Shown one piece after another: positions 20,505 to 29,237 of a stretch of DNA of 64,000 nucleotides. Origin of the DNA: Diplonema japonicum. Lineage: Eukaryota > Euglenozoa > Diplonemea > Diplonemida > Diplonemidae. The stretch is from contig OZ025664.1 of NCBI GenBank assembly GCA_964019335.1, positions 496,001 to 560,000 of the forward strand. The letters run 5' to 3'. The position numbers were made by a program, and so were the translations under genes. The notes beneath the pieces are model-generated. The model worked only from the letters and a program-made list of their open reading frames with translations, did no database searches and was not told the origin of the DNA. Each line of letters opens with the position of its first letter. Position 1 is the stretch's first letter.

Positions 20505-21401
20505 ATGGAAGCACAGCAAGACAAAAAAGTCCCCGCTCTAGGTTGGGTGGTCGTGGTGTTGATATCAGGGGTTATCGTGATGGCAGAGGCAGCAAAAGCG
20601 TGTCATGATGGGTCATGCGATGGATATGTCACGTGGGCGATTGCTTGCTCTGCAACAAGTGTGGCTGTGAGCGCTGTAGTGATGGGTGTTCATTTAGCTC
20701 TACCCGGGTTTTGGGCAGGGGAAACGAAACGGACTGTTTTGTCGGGGTGCTTCACGATGCTGTGGGGTGCTGGTGTGGCGACGATGACCTTTGTTAAACC
20801 ATTCTACGCCCCTGCTGGGAATGGTTATTTCGGGTCATGGATTGCCTTCCTCGTTTCGTTTTTAACATTTGCCACACTTTTCAAGCCTGTACTACCTGTC
20901 CTTCAAAAGGTAGGACCCTCTGCGGGATTTCTTTTCGTCACATCCATAGTTCTACTCATACAGTGCATTTCTGATTGTTCTGGGACGAATCATGCATCGT
21001 GTTCGAGGAACCGTGTTTATTGTATTGTTGGTTCATCTTTGTCAGTTGTAGCTTGTGGTGTTGGAATGCTATCTGTAGTCGCGCCTGTGTGGATGTCGTC
21101 GATATTCTTCTCCATTTGGCTTTCTCTGTTGTCCGTTACGTTTTCGGGAACCTATAGCACAGTGGGTAATGGTTACCTTGCGATTGTTCTTGGGTTCATA
21201 GTGTCGCTCGTCGATTGGATTCAGATGAATAAGCTACTCGAAAGGCTCCGTGGGAACTACCCCGCTCCCCCTCCCCCGCCTCCTGGGGTTCCGGCCCATG
21301 CCAACAGCAACAACTACGGCACCGGTAGGCCGTGCGTCGCTGTGGGCGGCGGTCCTGGCCACATTTTCAGCGTGGTTTCGTTTATTGCGTCGCTTGCTTG
21401 A
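20505..21401 (+). CDS. Multi-span membrane protein with GNGY motifs, paralogue 1
   Basis: 298 residues with about eight hydrophobic segments. The protein is an internal duplication: each half has a first helix, a Cys-containing loop (CHDGSCDGY in the first half; CISDCSGTNHASC in the second), then a helix entering a TF..P(Y/F)..xGNGY motif (TFVKPFYAPAGNGYF near residue 95; TFSGTYSTVGNGYL near 215), then a last helix. The tail is Pro-rich. The next gene encodes a paralogue in the same orientation. GNGY(F)-type four-helix proteins occur, to my recollection, in several protist groups without assigned function. The leader begins after TATCATAG at 20480. Confidence 0.75.
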   Translation: MEAQQDKKVPALGWVVVVLISGVIVMAEAAKACHDGSCDGYVTWAIACSATSVAVSAVVMGVHLALPGFWAGETKRTVLSGCFTMLWGAGVATMTFVKPFYAPAGNGYFGSWIAFLVSFLTFATLFKPVLPVLQKVGPSAGFLFVTSIVLLIQCISDCSGTNHASCSRNRVYCIVGSSLSVVACGVGMLSVVAPVWMSSIFFSIWLSLLSVTFSGTYSTVGNGYLAIVLGFIVSLVDWIQMNKLLERLRGNYPAPPPPPPGVPAHANSNNYGTGRPCVAVGGGPGHIFSVVSFIASLA

Positions 21402-21723
21402 TAGGACGTTATATTTCTCTCCCTTTTTTTTCTTTTTCTTTTTTTTTTTTTTTTTTTTTTGCCAGCCTTTTCAATTCCTTATCTCATTCTGCTTCTTTTT
21501 TTTGGTATTGCAGGACTACGCTGCAAGGCCAAATATATGCATTTCTTTTTCTCTCAATTTCTAGTTTCCGCGATCTTCTTTTACATTTCTGGTGTCTCAG
21601 GTTTTCTTCGTGCCCGGAACTTCTTTCCGACGCCACCACTTTTTAATATTTTTTTTTTTACACTTTTTGAAAGCCCGACTGTCGTTCCTTTACAAAAAAA
21701 AAAGAAATACCCCCCCCCCAGCA
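21402..21723. other. Spacer between the two paralogues
   Basis: T-run-rich, with an isolated acceptor-like TTGGTATTGCAG at about 21514 with no convincing exon behind it. It ends in a C-run and CCCCAG at 21721, two bases before the next ATG. Confidence 0.5.
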
Positions 21724-22568
21724 ATGGAGGACGGAGGGGAGGAGAACAACAGAGGAGGAACAGCATGGTTGCTAGCAGTGTGGTTCTGCAGCTTCGTGGT
21801 GCTGGCAGAGTCCGCGAGAACGTGTCATGAAGGGGCTTGTGGGGGGTACGTGGTTTGGGCAGTGACATGCGCTGTAACAGGGCTGGTGATAAGTAGCACG
21901 GCTTTGATTTTAGAAGTCGTAAAAAGCAATTTTTTAGCAGTTTCGTCCACACGGCAGCTGCTGCTCTGGACCGCCTTCACACTGTTGTGGGGTGTGGGTG
22001 CCGGGACGATGACGTTCGTGAAACCGTTTCACTCTCCTGCCGGGAACGGGTTCTTCGCCTCATGGGGAGCTTTCCTCACTTCGGTAGCAGCCTTCACCTC
22101 CCTGTGCCCTGCCTTACGCTCGGCCATATCTATCGTTGGAAAGACCTTGGTCTTTATAACCCTATTCTCCACCGTGCTTCTCATCCAAGGCATCTCCGAC
22201 TGCTCCGGCACAAGCGATGCATCCTGCTCCTCTAACCGGATCTACGCCATAGTCGTTGCATCGCTATCCATTGTAACATGTGCTGCAGACGCCTTTGCGG
22301 CCAAGACGCAGGCAAGCCCGAGATACGCAGCTAGTGTTCTTGTTGCTACATGGGCCGCCGGGTGGGCCATTACTTTCTCGGGGCCTTACGACTCTGTTGG
22401 GAATGGGTACTTGTCGATAACTGCTTCATTCGTGATGTCGTTGGGGAAGTGGGTCAAGGCGATGGGGTTCTTTGAGTACCTGAGACAGTACGACCTTGTG
22501 GCGCCTGAGGGGCAGAGTGACAGTGGCATTGCTGCGTTGCTGCCTGTGGTGGCGTTGTATGGAAAAAA

Positions 22569-22600
<32 letters not shown>

Positions 22601-22847
22601 CAGCGGGATGCCACCACCAAAAGCTGGCCAGCACCCCACTTCAGTGCCCCATCCTCATGCAGCGTGTGGGGTACCTCCTGTTGCCTCGTATGGTACTGCT
22701 AGTGAACCCACTGCTCCTCCTCTACCCGAAGGAGATGGTGTCGAGGGGGGCGGAACAGCGGCAGCCTCCGGTGAGCCTAGTGGGAAAAAGATAGCAGCAG
22801 AATGGCATTTCTGGCAACTGTTAACTGGTGGGAAGAAATCCAGTTAG
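21724..22847 (+). CDS. Multi-span membrane protein with GNGY motifs, paralogue 2
   Basis: Exons 21724-22556 and 22604-22847, 358 residues. The 47-nt intron (GTATGG, A-run, CAG) restores a Pro/Gly/Ala-rich cytosolic-type tail ending in GGKKSS; the unspliced frame would run through the A-run into unrelated sequence. The membrane region aligns with the preceding gene throughout: CHEGACGGYVVWAVTC, TMTFVKPFHSPAGNGFF, QGISDCSGTSDASCSSN and ITFSGPYDSVGNGYL. The same two-fold internal repeat is present. Conserved extracellular-looking cysteines suggest disulfides. Function unknown. Confidence 0.78.
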
Positions 22848-23159
22848 AAATAAATGTTCTCTTTTTCTTTTTTTCTTCTTTTTTTTTAAGCGTTTGCTTT
22901 AAAAACCCCGTGTGTTGAGTTTAGCGTAAAAGGTGTTCTCTATTGTTTTTTGTGGGACATTGTGCCCTGGCATGTCTTTCCTTACGTTCGGTCTCTTTAG
23001 AATCCGTGAGGCCAAACCACTGTTTCAATCAGCCCTGTTTCTGTTTTCCGAGGGATATCGTCCCAATTTAAAGAATGAAAAGAAAAGAGAAAAAAAAAAA
23101 AGAAAAAAAGAAGAGAAAACAACTACAAACACGACAAGCGAATTTGGATTTTCCACCAA

Positions 23160-23570
23160 ACTCTGTAACCTGTTTTTTGCCCTTTGTCCACGGTAACTCG
23201 ATTATATTTCTCTATTGTCCACGGAAACTTGCAATTTCATATCCACCAAACACGTTTTCAAAATATTTTGTCCACCATCCACGGTAACCACTTTTGAAAT
23301 CCACCAACCACGGCAACTTGGCAGCATATTTCCACCATCCACGGTAACCTCGAAAATTATTTCCCATCATCCACGGTAACCTCGAAAATTAATTTCCACC
23401 ATCCACGGTAACCTCGAAAGTGTTTCCCACCATCCACGGTAACCACCAAGGCTTTTTCCACCTTCCACGGTAACTTCGAAAATTATTTCCACCACCACGG
23501 TATCCTCGAAAAGTTTTTCCACCTTCCACTGTCCTTTACTTGACTGACTCCAAACCTTTATCACTACTTA
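23160..23570. repeat. Degenerate subterminal tandem repeat, about 34-bp period
   Basis: About ten copies of a core CCACCATCCACGGTAACC followed by TCGAAAATTATTT-like spacers. Spacing varies between roughly 28 and 36 bp. It lies just inside the left end of the MULE relic, where such arrays often serve as transposase binding sites. Confidence 0.75.
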
Positions 23571-23599
23571 CCACAGCCTTCTTTGATTTATTTCGCCTT

Positions 23600-24272
23600 C
23601 TACCTTATTCACAACCACGTTGCACGGCGTTCTAACTGACCCCCTGGCCAAGGACACCGTTTTCGCCACAATTGTGGGGACGGCGGTGGCCCTGTTTGGG
23701 TTTGACGAACGCAGAGCCAAGCAGAGCGTCAGAAAAAACAACCGTGCCACCATTTCTTTCCCTGTTGACAATTGCAACATGCGGATTTGCGCCGCTGTCC
23801 CCACCAAGAATGACGCAAGCCACAGTTTCGAAAGTGGCAAGCACACAACGTAGGTGGGCCTTGGGTTCTGCTCAAAGGGCCACAGTCTCTTTCTCTGAGT
23901 GGTGCCCAGGGGGGGTTGAGTGTGCTGCAGGGTTGGATGTGTTGAACACTCTGCGTCCACATTTGTGCTGTGGCCCGCGGGGCACAAGAACCACTTGGAT
24001 CTCCTTCCCAAGTGTTTTGCGGGTCGCCGTTTGGCGTTTAATGTATTTCGCCACCCCCCGCCTTCTGTCAGGGTCCTGTGTGAAGATAACCTCAAGCCCC
24101 CCGTTGTAACTCTAAGAACGGGGAGACCCTCGTTGGGGGATAAGAGGAAACTGAGCGAAGGAGAGGGGACACCTGCGGCAACTGCAAGAAAGTGGGGCAC
24201 AATACCCGTTCTTGCAAGAACCCCCACCACTCGACTGCTGCGTCACAGCCGCAGACTCCTCTTCTGAGCTGA
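23600..24272 (+). pseudogene. MULE transposase remnant with C-terminal zinc knuckle
   Basis: Plus-strand coding fragments in several frames. The most readable piece runs 23920-24170 (LPKCFAGRRLAFNVF, later PPVVTLRTGRPSLGDKRK), typical of the end of MULE transposases after the SWIM region. A one-frame shift near 24170 leads into TCGNCKKVGHNTRSCKNP (24171-24224), a perfect C-x2-C-x4-H-x4-C knuckle, stopping at 24272. The DDE core is not recognisable, so the gene is dead. The long minus-strand frame over this region is considered a shadow. Confidence 0.6.
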
Positions 24273-24840
24273 AGCAGACCCAGCTAACGTAGTGTCATAG
24301 TGTAGAGTCATTCCCCCCCCCTTTTTTTTTCCTTTTGCCTAATCATTTATTCCTATTGTTGTAGTGCGCTCTATATTTCGCCAAATAGTCAAAAAAACGA
24401 AAATGCGAAAGGTTCCGTGTTTGGTGGAAATTCGAAATTAGGTTTCCTAAAGGAAAATTTTGATGGTTTACAGGGAACGGTGGAAAAATGAATTGGGTTT
24501 CCGTGTTTGGTGGAAAATGAAATTCGGGTTGGCTTGAACGGTGGAAAATTTTCATTTGGTTGTCATGTTTGTAGTTCTCAAAAAAGAATAAAACATCTTC
24601 CTCCTTCTCTTTCGAGTACATGTGCGATATTAAAAAACAAAAGAAAACCGAAGAAAGAGAAAAGTAAAAAAGGAGGGGGGGGGAAGCCGCATCACACATA
24701 AGTTAAGCTAAACCGGTACAAAAAGTAGCTTCCTCAGTAGAGGGAGAAAAGAATCATTCCTTTTCTTTTGTGTGGACATAGCGATCGGTTTTTTCCTTTA
24801 TCATAGTGAATTTTTTTTCTTTTTTTCTTTTTTTTTCCGA

Positions 24841-24876
24841 ACAGTGCGCTTTGCACACTGAAACTTTTTTTATCGA
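24841..24876. repeat. Dispersed module B, copy 2
   Basis: ACAGTGCGC, short loop, GCACACTGAAAC, T-run, TATCG. It matches 11550-11587 and forms a CAGTG/CACTG hairpin. Confidence 0.4.
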
Positions 24877-24923
24877 AAAAAAAAGAAATATATATATATT
24901 TCCCCCTCTTATTTTCTTTAAAG

Positions 24924-24982
24924 GGGCAGCAAGACCTTTTGGCCGGGGTCTAGGTGTGTAACGACACCTCCCCTTAAGCGAG
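24924..24982. repeat. Dispersed module A, copy 2
   Basis: GGCAGCAAGACC followed by a central perfect 6-bp hairpin AGGTGT-GTAACG-ACACCT and CCCCTTAAGCGAGT. It aligns with 11357-11415. The hairpin is perfect here and imperfect in copy 1. Confidence 0.5.
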
Positions 24983-25098
24983 TCATTTCAAGGAAGCCAC
25001 AAAAAACCTTGGCTGACTTTTTTTTTTTTTCTTCCCCCCCCGCCCGCCTTCCATCCGCCCCCCCCCCCAAAAAAAAGAAGAAAAAAGAGAGGGGGAAA

Positions 25099-25485
25099 AT
25101 GATACCGCCTACGTATCGTAGAGTAGCCCGAACAGCAGTCGGGGGGATAGGGGGGCAGGGATGGTCCGCATATAGGCGGGTCTTGCGGCAGGTTCATAAA
25201 ACCTTTGAAGAGGACTACGGTTATATCTTGATGGGCAGAAACGAGGCGAGAAAAGCGTTCATGCTGAAAAGAAACGTGTCCGGTGATGACTTGAGAAAAT
25301 GCGTTGAGGAGGCTGATGCAACAATTGCAGAACTGGTTGGTAACGTGGCCCCTGTCTATGATGATAAAGGGGACAACAGGCTGAAGCTGTCTCAGGATCA
25401 GCTTATTGCGAATAAGACAGGCGCGGCTTTCTACTCACCGCATGACTTGGAGAAGGAACAACGCAAAGCGGTAGAACAGGTATAG
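25099..25485 (+). CDS. LYR-motif protein, possibly LYRM7/Mzm1-like
   Basis: 128 residues from the ATG at 25099. The order AYRRVLRQVHKTFEEDY, then RNEARKAFMLKRNVS, then DLRKCVEEADATIAELVGNV and DNRLKLSQDQL follows the complex-1-LYR fold: (L/A)YR near the start, a basic R.E.R..F segment and a terminal N.L+L. This best resembles LYRM7/Mzm1, the matrix chaperone for the Rieske Fe-S subunit of complex III, although related LYR assembly factors are possible. If right, it implies an organelle with respiratory or Fe-S function. The frame stops at a TAG inside a GTATAG that could also be an intron donor; the left arm of an inverted-repeat element begins about 20 bp downstream. Confidence 0.65.
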   Translation: MIPPTYRRVARTAVGGIGGQGWSAYRRVLRQVHKTFEEDYGYILMGRNEARKAFMLKRNVSGDDLRKCVEEADATIAELVGNVAPVYDDKGDNRLKLSQDQLIANKTGAAFYSPHDLEKEQRKAVEQV

Positions 25486-25505
25486 GAGGGGAAATAAATA
25501 ATAAC

Positions 25506-26345
25506 TATTGATTTATGAAAAATAAAGTGGACCTTATTCCCCGCGGGCTGATAATCTGTCCCGAGGGGGTGATTTTCACGAGCGAAGCGAGGGGAGAATC
25601 AGATTCCGAGGGACAGATTATCAGCCAAGGGAAAGAGGAAAGTCCACTTTAATTTAATACGTAATTTTATTTATTTTCTGGTTCCCGATGGTACTCCCAA
25701 ACCCCCCAAAGCTAGGAAGTCCAGGATTTGACATAACATTAAGACAGGGGGTTGCTTGCACTGCTCGTCCACGCCTTCAGCATGGCAGTCAACCTGGGCA
25801 GTCAAAAAAAAAGTCTTACAGTTTTGTGCTTATGCTTCATGGTATGGTTCAGGCGGCTATAAAGGGACCAGAGTTTGTACAGGGCATCGAACTACGTTAT
25901 CATGTCAGCCTCCCTGGGCTTTCTGGTGTGGATGCGGCTGAACTCGAATGAACTCCCTGAGGAACCTGGGTGCACCAGCGATGCATGGCCCTGTTCTCAT
26001 CCACCCAAACAGCTCCTTGGGCTGCGAGCGATGCTCTACTGCAGATGCCATCCATGACTGAAAGGCAAACCCCAACAGCCAACACCAGGATGCAACAGCA
26101 GAATGGTGACAGGCACGTGTAGGATCCCCTGTCCACGGTGGGCACCAACCATGGCACAAATACCGCAAAATTTTGTTGATTTTTCGGCCTCTTTTCTTTG
26201 AAGCCCCATTTTCACAAATCTGCTTAAAACATGAGGAAAAAAATAAAGTACTTTATTTTCCCTAGGGAAACATAATGAAAACTTTATTTTCCCGGCTCTA
26301 GCCAAAATTCCTTTAGAGGGAATCCAGAAAATAAATAAAATAAAA
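25506..26345. repeat. Left arm of inverted-repeat element
   Basis: About 0.84 kb that recurs in reverse at 28165-28706. The outer end is TTGATTTATGAAAAATAAAG (outer end of the right arm, reverse complement: TTGACTTATGAAAAATAAAG). The arm holds a long hairpin (25546-25562 pairing with 25610-25626, 17 bp perfect), a segment around CTTATGCTTCATGGTATGG, and a minus-strand mini-ORF at 26036-26209. It carries about 100 bp near 25650-25745 that the right arm lacks. No target duplication is evident. Confidence 0.75.
26036..26209 (-). CDS. Mini-ORF in left arm (57 codons)
   Basis: Starts MGLQRKEAEK and contains FCGICAMVGAHRGQ followed by ILHVPVTIL. The same frame and the C-x2-C..GAHRGQ motif are kept in the other arm (28273-28443). 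It may be a fragment of a transposon gene. Function unknown; the coding status is uncertain. Confidence 0.3.
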   Translation of the reverse strand: MGLQRKEAEKSTKFCGICAMVGAHRGQGILHVPVTILLLHPGVGCWGLPFSHGWHLQ

Positions 26346-26670
26346 TAAAATCTTTTAGGACGAACGTGCGGTAAAGGGGCAAAGGTTACGGTCGTACAAA
26401 GCAAAGGTGAAATGTGTTTGAACGAGGGGGAAAAAAAAAATCAGGAGATGAAAGGGAAAAAAAAAAAAGAGAAAAAAAAAAAAGAAATTTCTTTTTTATC
26501 CTCAGTAGTGTGGTTCCGTTTTTTATCGTTTCAACCATCCTTTAATTAATATAACACGAATCACAACAATTACACACAGGACCACACGAAAAGAATCCCC
26601 CCCCTCCCCCTCTTTTTCTTTTTTAAGAATGTGGATAAACTGAGAAACAAAACAAAACAAAAAAAGAAGA

Positions 26671-27990
26671 ATGACACGATACCGCGAGGCAGACCCGCTT
26701 CTAGGGGAACAAGGCCGCAGCGTGAACAGGTACTCCGTGGTGAGTATCGTTGAAAGCGAACCTGATTCCCTCGGATCTTCCTTCTGCGGGACGCGACATC
26801 TCTTCACACCAGTGTGCCTCATACATGTGTTCAGCTATCTGGGGAGCATGAAAGAGCTTTGCGAAATCAGCACCGTGTGCAAGGAGTGGAGGCGGGTGGG
26901 AACATTGGATGTGTTTTGGAAGCCATTATGCGAGGTTTTAAGAAAAGGTTGGGACCTCCCACCTCCGAGCGGCGAGCCTGAGGACGAAATACGACAAGCG
27001 AACGAGGATTTCAACCGCTCTGTCCTAGAGTCGACACAGCGCGTTGATGTTAGATACGAAAACGGTGTTTGGTGTCGAAAATGCTTCAAAAAATTCCTTC
27101 TGCAGTCGAAGCCAGAAGACTGTTTGGATAAATTCCTGTCAGTCCGACGGTTTTGCGGTGTTGGTGCAAACTCCTCTTTGGACAAGCTTGCTGGCCCGTT
27201 CGTGCTAGTGTTCTTCGCTGTCACGTTTGTTTTCGGTACCATACCAAACCTCAGCGAAAGAATCTTCCAGGTTTGCTCGTGGCTCCTCATCTTCGGCTCT
27301 CTACCTTCCACCGCTTCCTCTGATAGTAGCGGTGACAGCACATCTGCAATATCTTCAGCCGGTCTTGGAGTGAACTGGATGATTCAACAAGCAGCATTGA
27401 TACCCCTAATAGGATGGAGGGTGACCTCTTGGTCACGATGTCCTATGTTGACAGTGTCCGGTACTGCCATAAGAGTCGTGCATATATTGCTGGCGATCGC
27501 ACCGGTGGGGTTCTTTTTCGTGCAACAGTTTGGTTTTTATTACTCGGCTTCGCTTGCTGGTCTGCACATAGCCGTCGCTGTGGAATGGTATACTGTGGTT
27601 AAAGCGTATTTTTTGGACTCGCCGGATTGGCACGCGCACTCGCATTCCCCTTGGCATGATTCGCTTCCTGGTTCCATGCATGCTACTGCGTTTCGGTTGA
27701 TTTGCATTCACGCTGTTATAGCGCTTCTTCAGGATTTGGTGCTGCTCACGTGGGCCTTTCAACTTGATACGGATGAGCTTCCTGTTTACGCTGCCGTGGC
27801 CCCATTCTGGCTCCTCAGCAGTTTCATCGTTTTCGGCTGCACTGCGGGTTATGGGTACCTCATTGTTATGTTGATGCGTGCAAAATGCCCGTGTTTTATT
27901 GGCGTCATGTGCACCTTCCTTTCCATCTGCGTCACGCTATCAGTTTTAGCCATGCCTATTCCGCTGGGGCTTCATGGGTCGCCTTGTTAA
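26671..27990 (+). CDS. F-box protein with multiple membrane spans
   Basis: 439 residues. Residues about 36-85 form an F-box-like domain (PVCLIHVFSYLGSMKELCEISTVCKEW and WKPLC), the usual Skp1-binding module of SCF ubiquitin ligases. After a cysteine pair (WCRKC) the remaining two thirds contain about seven hydrophobic helices with a His-rich loop (HAHSHSPWHD). F-box plus polytopic membrane region suggests a membrane-anchored ligase adaptor, which is inference. The gene is intronless and uses codons like its host neighbours. It lies exactly between the two inverted arms (25506-26345 and 28165-28706), so it may be a captured host gene or simply flanked by two insertions. Confidence 0.7.
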   Translation: MTRYREADPLLGEQGRSVNRYSVVSIVESEPDSLGSSFCGTRHLFTPVCLIHVFSYLGSMKELCEISTVCKEWRRVGTLDVFWKPLCEVLRKGWDLPPPSGEPEDEIRQANEDFNRSVLESTQRVDVRYENGVWCRKCFKKFLLQSKPEDCLDKFLSVRRFCGVGANSSLDKLAGPFVLVFFAVTFVFGTIPNLSERIFQVCSWLLIFGSLPSTASSDSSGDSTSAISSAGLGVNWMIQQAALIPLIGWRVTSWSRCPMLTVSGTAIRVVHILLAIAPVGFFFVQQFGFYYSASLAGLHIAVAVEWYTVVKAYFLDSPDWHAHSHSPWHDSLPGSMHATAFRLICIHAVIALLQDLVLLTWAFQLDTDELPVYAAVAPFWLLSSFIVFGCTAGYGYLIVMLMRAKCPCFIGVMCTFLSICVTLSVLAMPIPLGLHGSPC

Positions 27991-28022
27991 GGATAGGGTT
28001 TTATACCTGGGGTGAGGGTTTT

Positions 28023-28053
<31 letters not shown>

Positions 28054-28120
28054 GTTGTGCAATATGGAAAAAAAAAGCGTTTATAACCCGCAAGGATAGG
28101 GTTTTATACCTGGGGTGAGG
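27989..28120. repeat. Direct repeat of about 30 bp at the 3' end of the F-box gene
   Basis: AAGGATAGGGTTTTATACCT plus GGGGTGAGG occurs at 27989-28017 and again at 28092-28120, with T-runs following each. The first copy overlaps the stop codon of the F-box gene. Probably a local duplication. Confidence 0.8.
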
Positions 28121-28164
28121 GGTTTTTTTTTTTTTTTATCCCATCTCCCTTTCCCCACCCCCTT

Positions 28165-28706
28165 TTTTTTTATTTATTTTCTGGATTTTTGGCAAAATAA
28201 GGTTTTCCATGTTTCCCTAGGGAAAATAAAGTACTTTTTTTTTTCCCTCATGTTTTCTGCAGATTTGTGAAAATGGGGCGTCAGAGAAGAAGAGGCCAGA
28301 AAATCAACAAAAAAAACTCGATCTATTTTTGCAGTATTTGTGACATGGTTGGTGCCCACCGTGGACAGGAGATCCTACACGTGCCTGTCACCATTCTGAG
28401 GTTGCATCCGGCTGTCGGGGTTTGCCATTCAGTCATGCGGTAAAAACATCGCTCGCAGCCCCTCTAAGTAGGGAGCTGTTTGGGTTCTAGTCCCTTTATA
28501 GCCACCTGAACCATACCATGAAGCATAAACACAAAATTGCAAGACTGGCGCGGACGAGCAGTGCAAGCAAGCCCCTGACTTTCCTCTTTCCCTTGGCTGA
28601 TAATCTGTCCCTCGGAATCTGATTCTCCCCTCGCTTCGCTCGTGAAAATCACCCCCTCGGGACAGATTATCAGCCCGCGGGGAATAAGGTCCACTTTATT
28701 TTTCAT
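28165..28706. repeat. Right arm of inverted-repeat element
   Basis: Reverse-complement counterpart of 25506-26345. It keeps the hairpin (28595-28611 pairing with 28659-28675), the mini-ORF and the outer end, but is shorter. Immediately outside lies a pyrimidine tract ending CCTAG at 28768. Confidence 0.75.
28273..28443 (+). CDS. Mini-ORF in right arm (56 residues)
   Basis: Starts MGRQRRRGQK and contains FCSICDMVGAHRGQEILHVP, closely matching the left-arm mini-ORF. Conservation of frame and of the C-x2-C motif between the two diverged arms suggests past coding. No family recognised. Confidence 0.35.
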   Translation: MGRQRRRGQKINKKNSIYFCSICDMVGAHRGQEILHVPVTILRLHPAVGVCHSVMR

Positions 28707-28768
28707 AAGTCAACAGTTTTTTTTCTTCTTTTTTTTTCTTTTTTTTTCTACACATTGCGTGATCCTAG

Positions 28769-28937
28769 ACCAACATTGTGGAAAGGAGACGTTTTCACTA
28801 CCTATGGAGAGGAACCCTGTGTGTATCCCGTAAGGGGTGACAGAGAACTAAGAGAACAAGCAACAGCTGACAGTAACGGTGGGCATCTTTTGCACACCGC
28901 GAATAACGTGAAAAGATTTTGTGAAGTCCTGTTTTGA
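28769..28937 (+). other. Possible orphan exon
   Basis: A 170-bp non-homopolymer island between pyrimidine tracts. One frame is open for about 58 codons (including LWKGDVFTTYGEEPCVYPV) and stops at 28937, but it has no ATG. It begins after an acceptor-like GATCCTAG. It might be a 3' exon separated from its gene by the inverted-arm element, but its phase does not fit the end of the LYR-motif gene, so the parent is unknown. Confidence 0.3.
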
Positions 28938-29233
28938 TAGGGAGGGTTCGAGAGATATGCAGCGTTTTTTTTTTTTTTTTGGAGTGGTATTTCTGCAATT
29001 TCCCCTTCTCGGTGCGCGTAATACTTTGTACTTTTTTTTCTTTCTTTTCGGCACCCGCCAAAGCCCCCCCCCCAGAACAGGAACGGGGTCAAGTGCAGGA
29101 ATCTTATATTATTTGAGGACTTTTTGGCTGCCATGGACCATTCTTTTTTATTTCCTTTAGTCTCGGTGCGCCTCCTGTTGCCAAGTAGACAATGCTTGCG
29201 CAGGGCGCCACCAACACTGGCCTCCTTTACCTC
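28938..29233. other. Spacer before the piggyBac element
   Basis: T-runs and mixed sequence. It contains GCAGGGCGCC at about 29199, shared with 9329. No gene seen. Confidence 0.4.
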
Positions 29234-29237
29234 TTAA

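Larger units (their letters stand above)
23121..24576 (+). mobile_element. Decayed Mutator-like (MULE) transposon
   Basis: Ends are imperfect terminal inverted repeats: left AACTACAAACACGACAA at 23121-23137 and right, as reverse complement, AACTACAAACATGACAA at 24560-24576. Inside both ends are subterminal repeats of TCCACC(A)..ACGGTAACC type, pointing inward (23150-23570 and reversed at 24410-24560). Between them are broken remnants of a transposase whose C-terminus is a zinc knuckle. No target duplication is obvious. A short relative with the same ends lies at 54406-54568. Confidence 0.65.
24577..25098. other. Intergenic region with modules B and A
   Basis: A/T-rich, carrying second copies of two small modules described separately, then T and C runs up to the LYR-motif gene. 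No gene seen. Confidence 0.5.

Noticed and set aside
23160-23570. Repeat array considered as CRISPR
   Set aside because: Spacing and units are irregular, the spacers are themselves repeats, the genome is eukaryotic, and the array lies within transposon ends.
23568-24230. 220-codon minus-strand open frame inside the MULE
   Set aside because: The plus strand carries the recognisable transposase tail and zinc knuckle; the minus frame shows no motif.
25485-28768. LYR-motif gene spliced across the inverted-arm element to the orphan exon
   Set aside because: The LYR exon ends in phase 0, which does not enter the long open frame of the orphan exon; the LYR protein is already complete in length.
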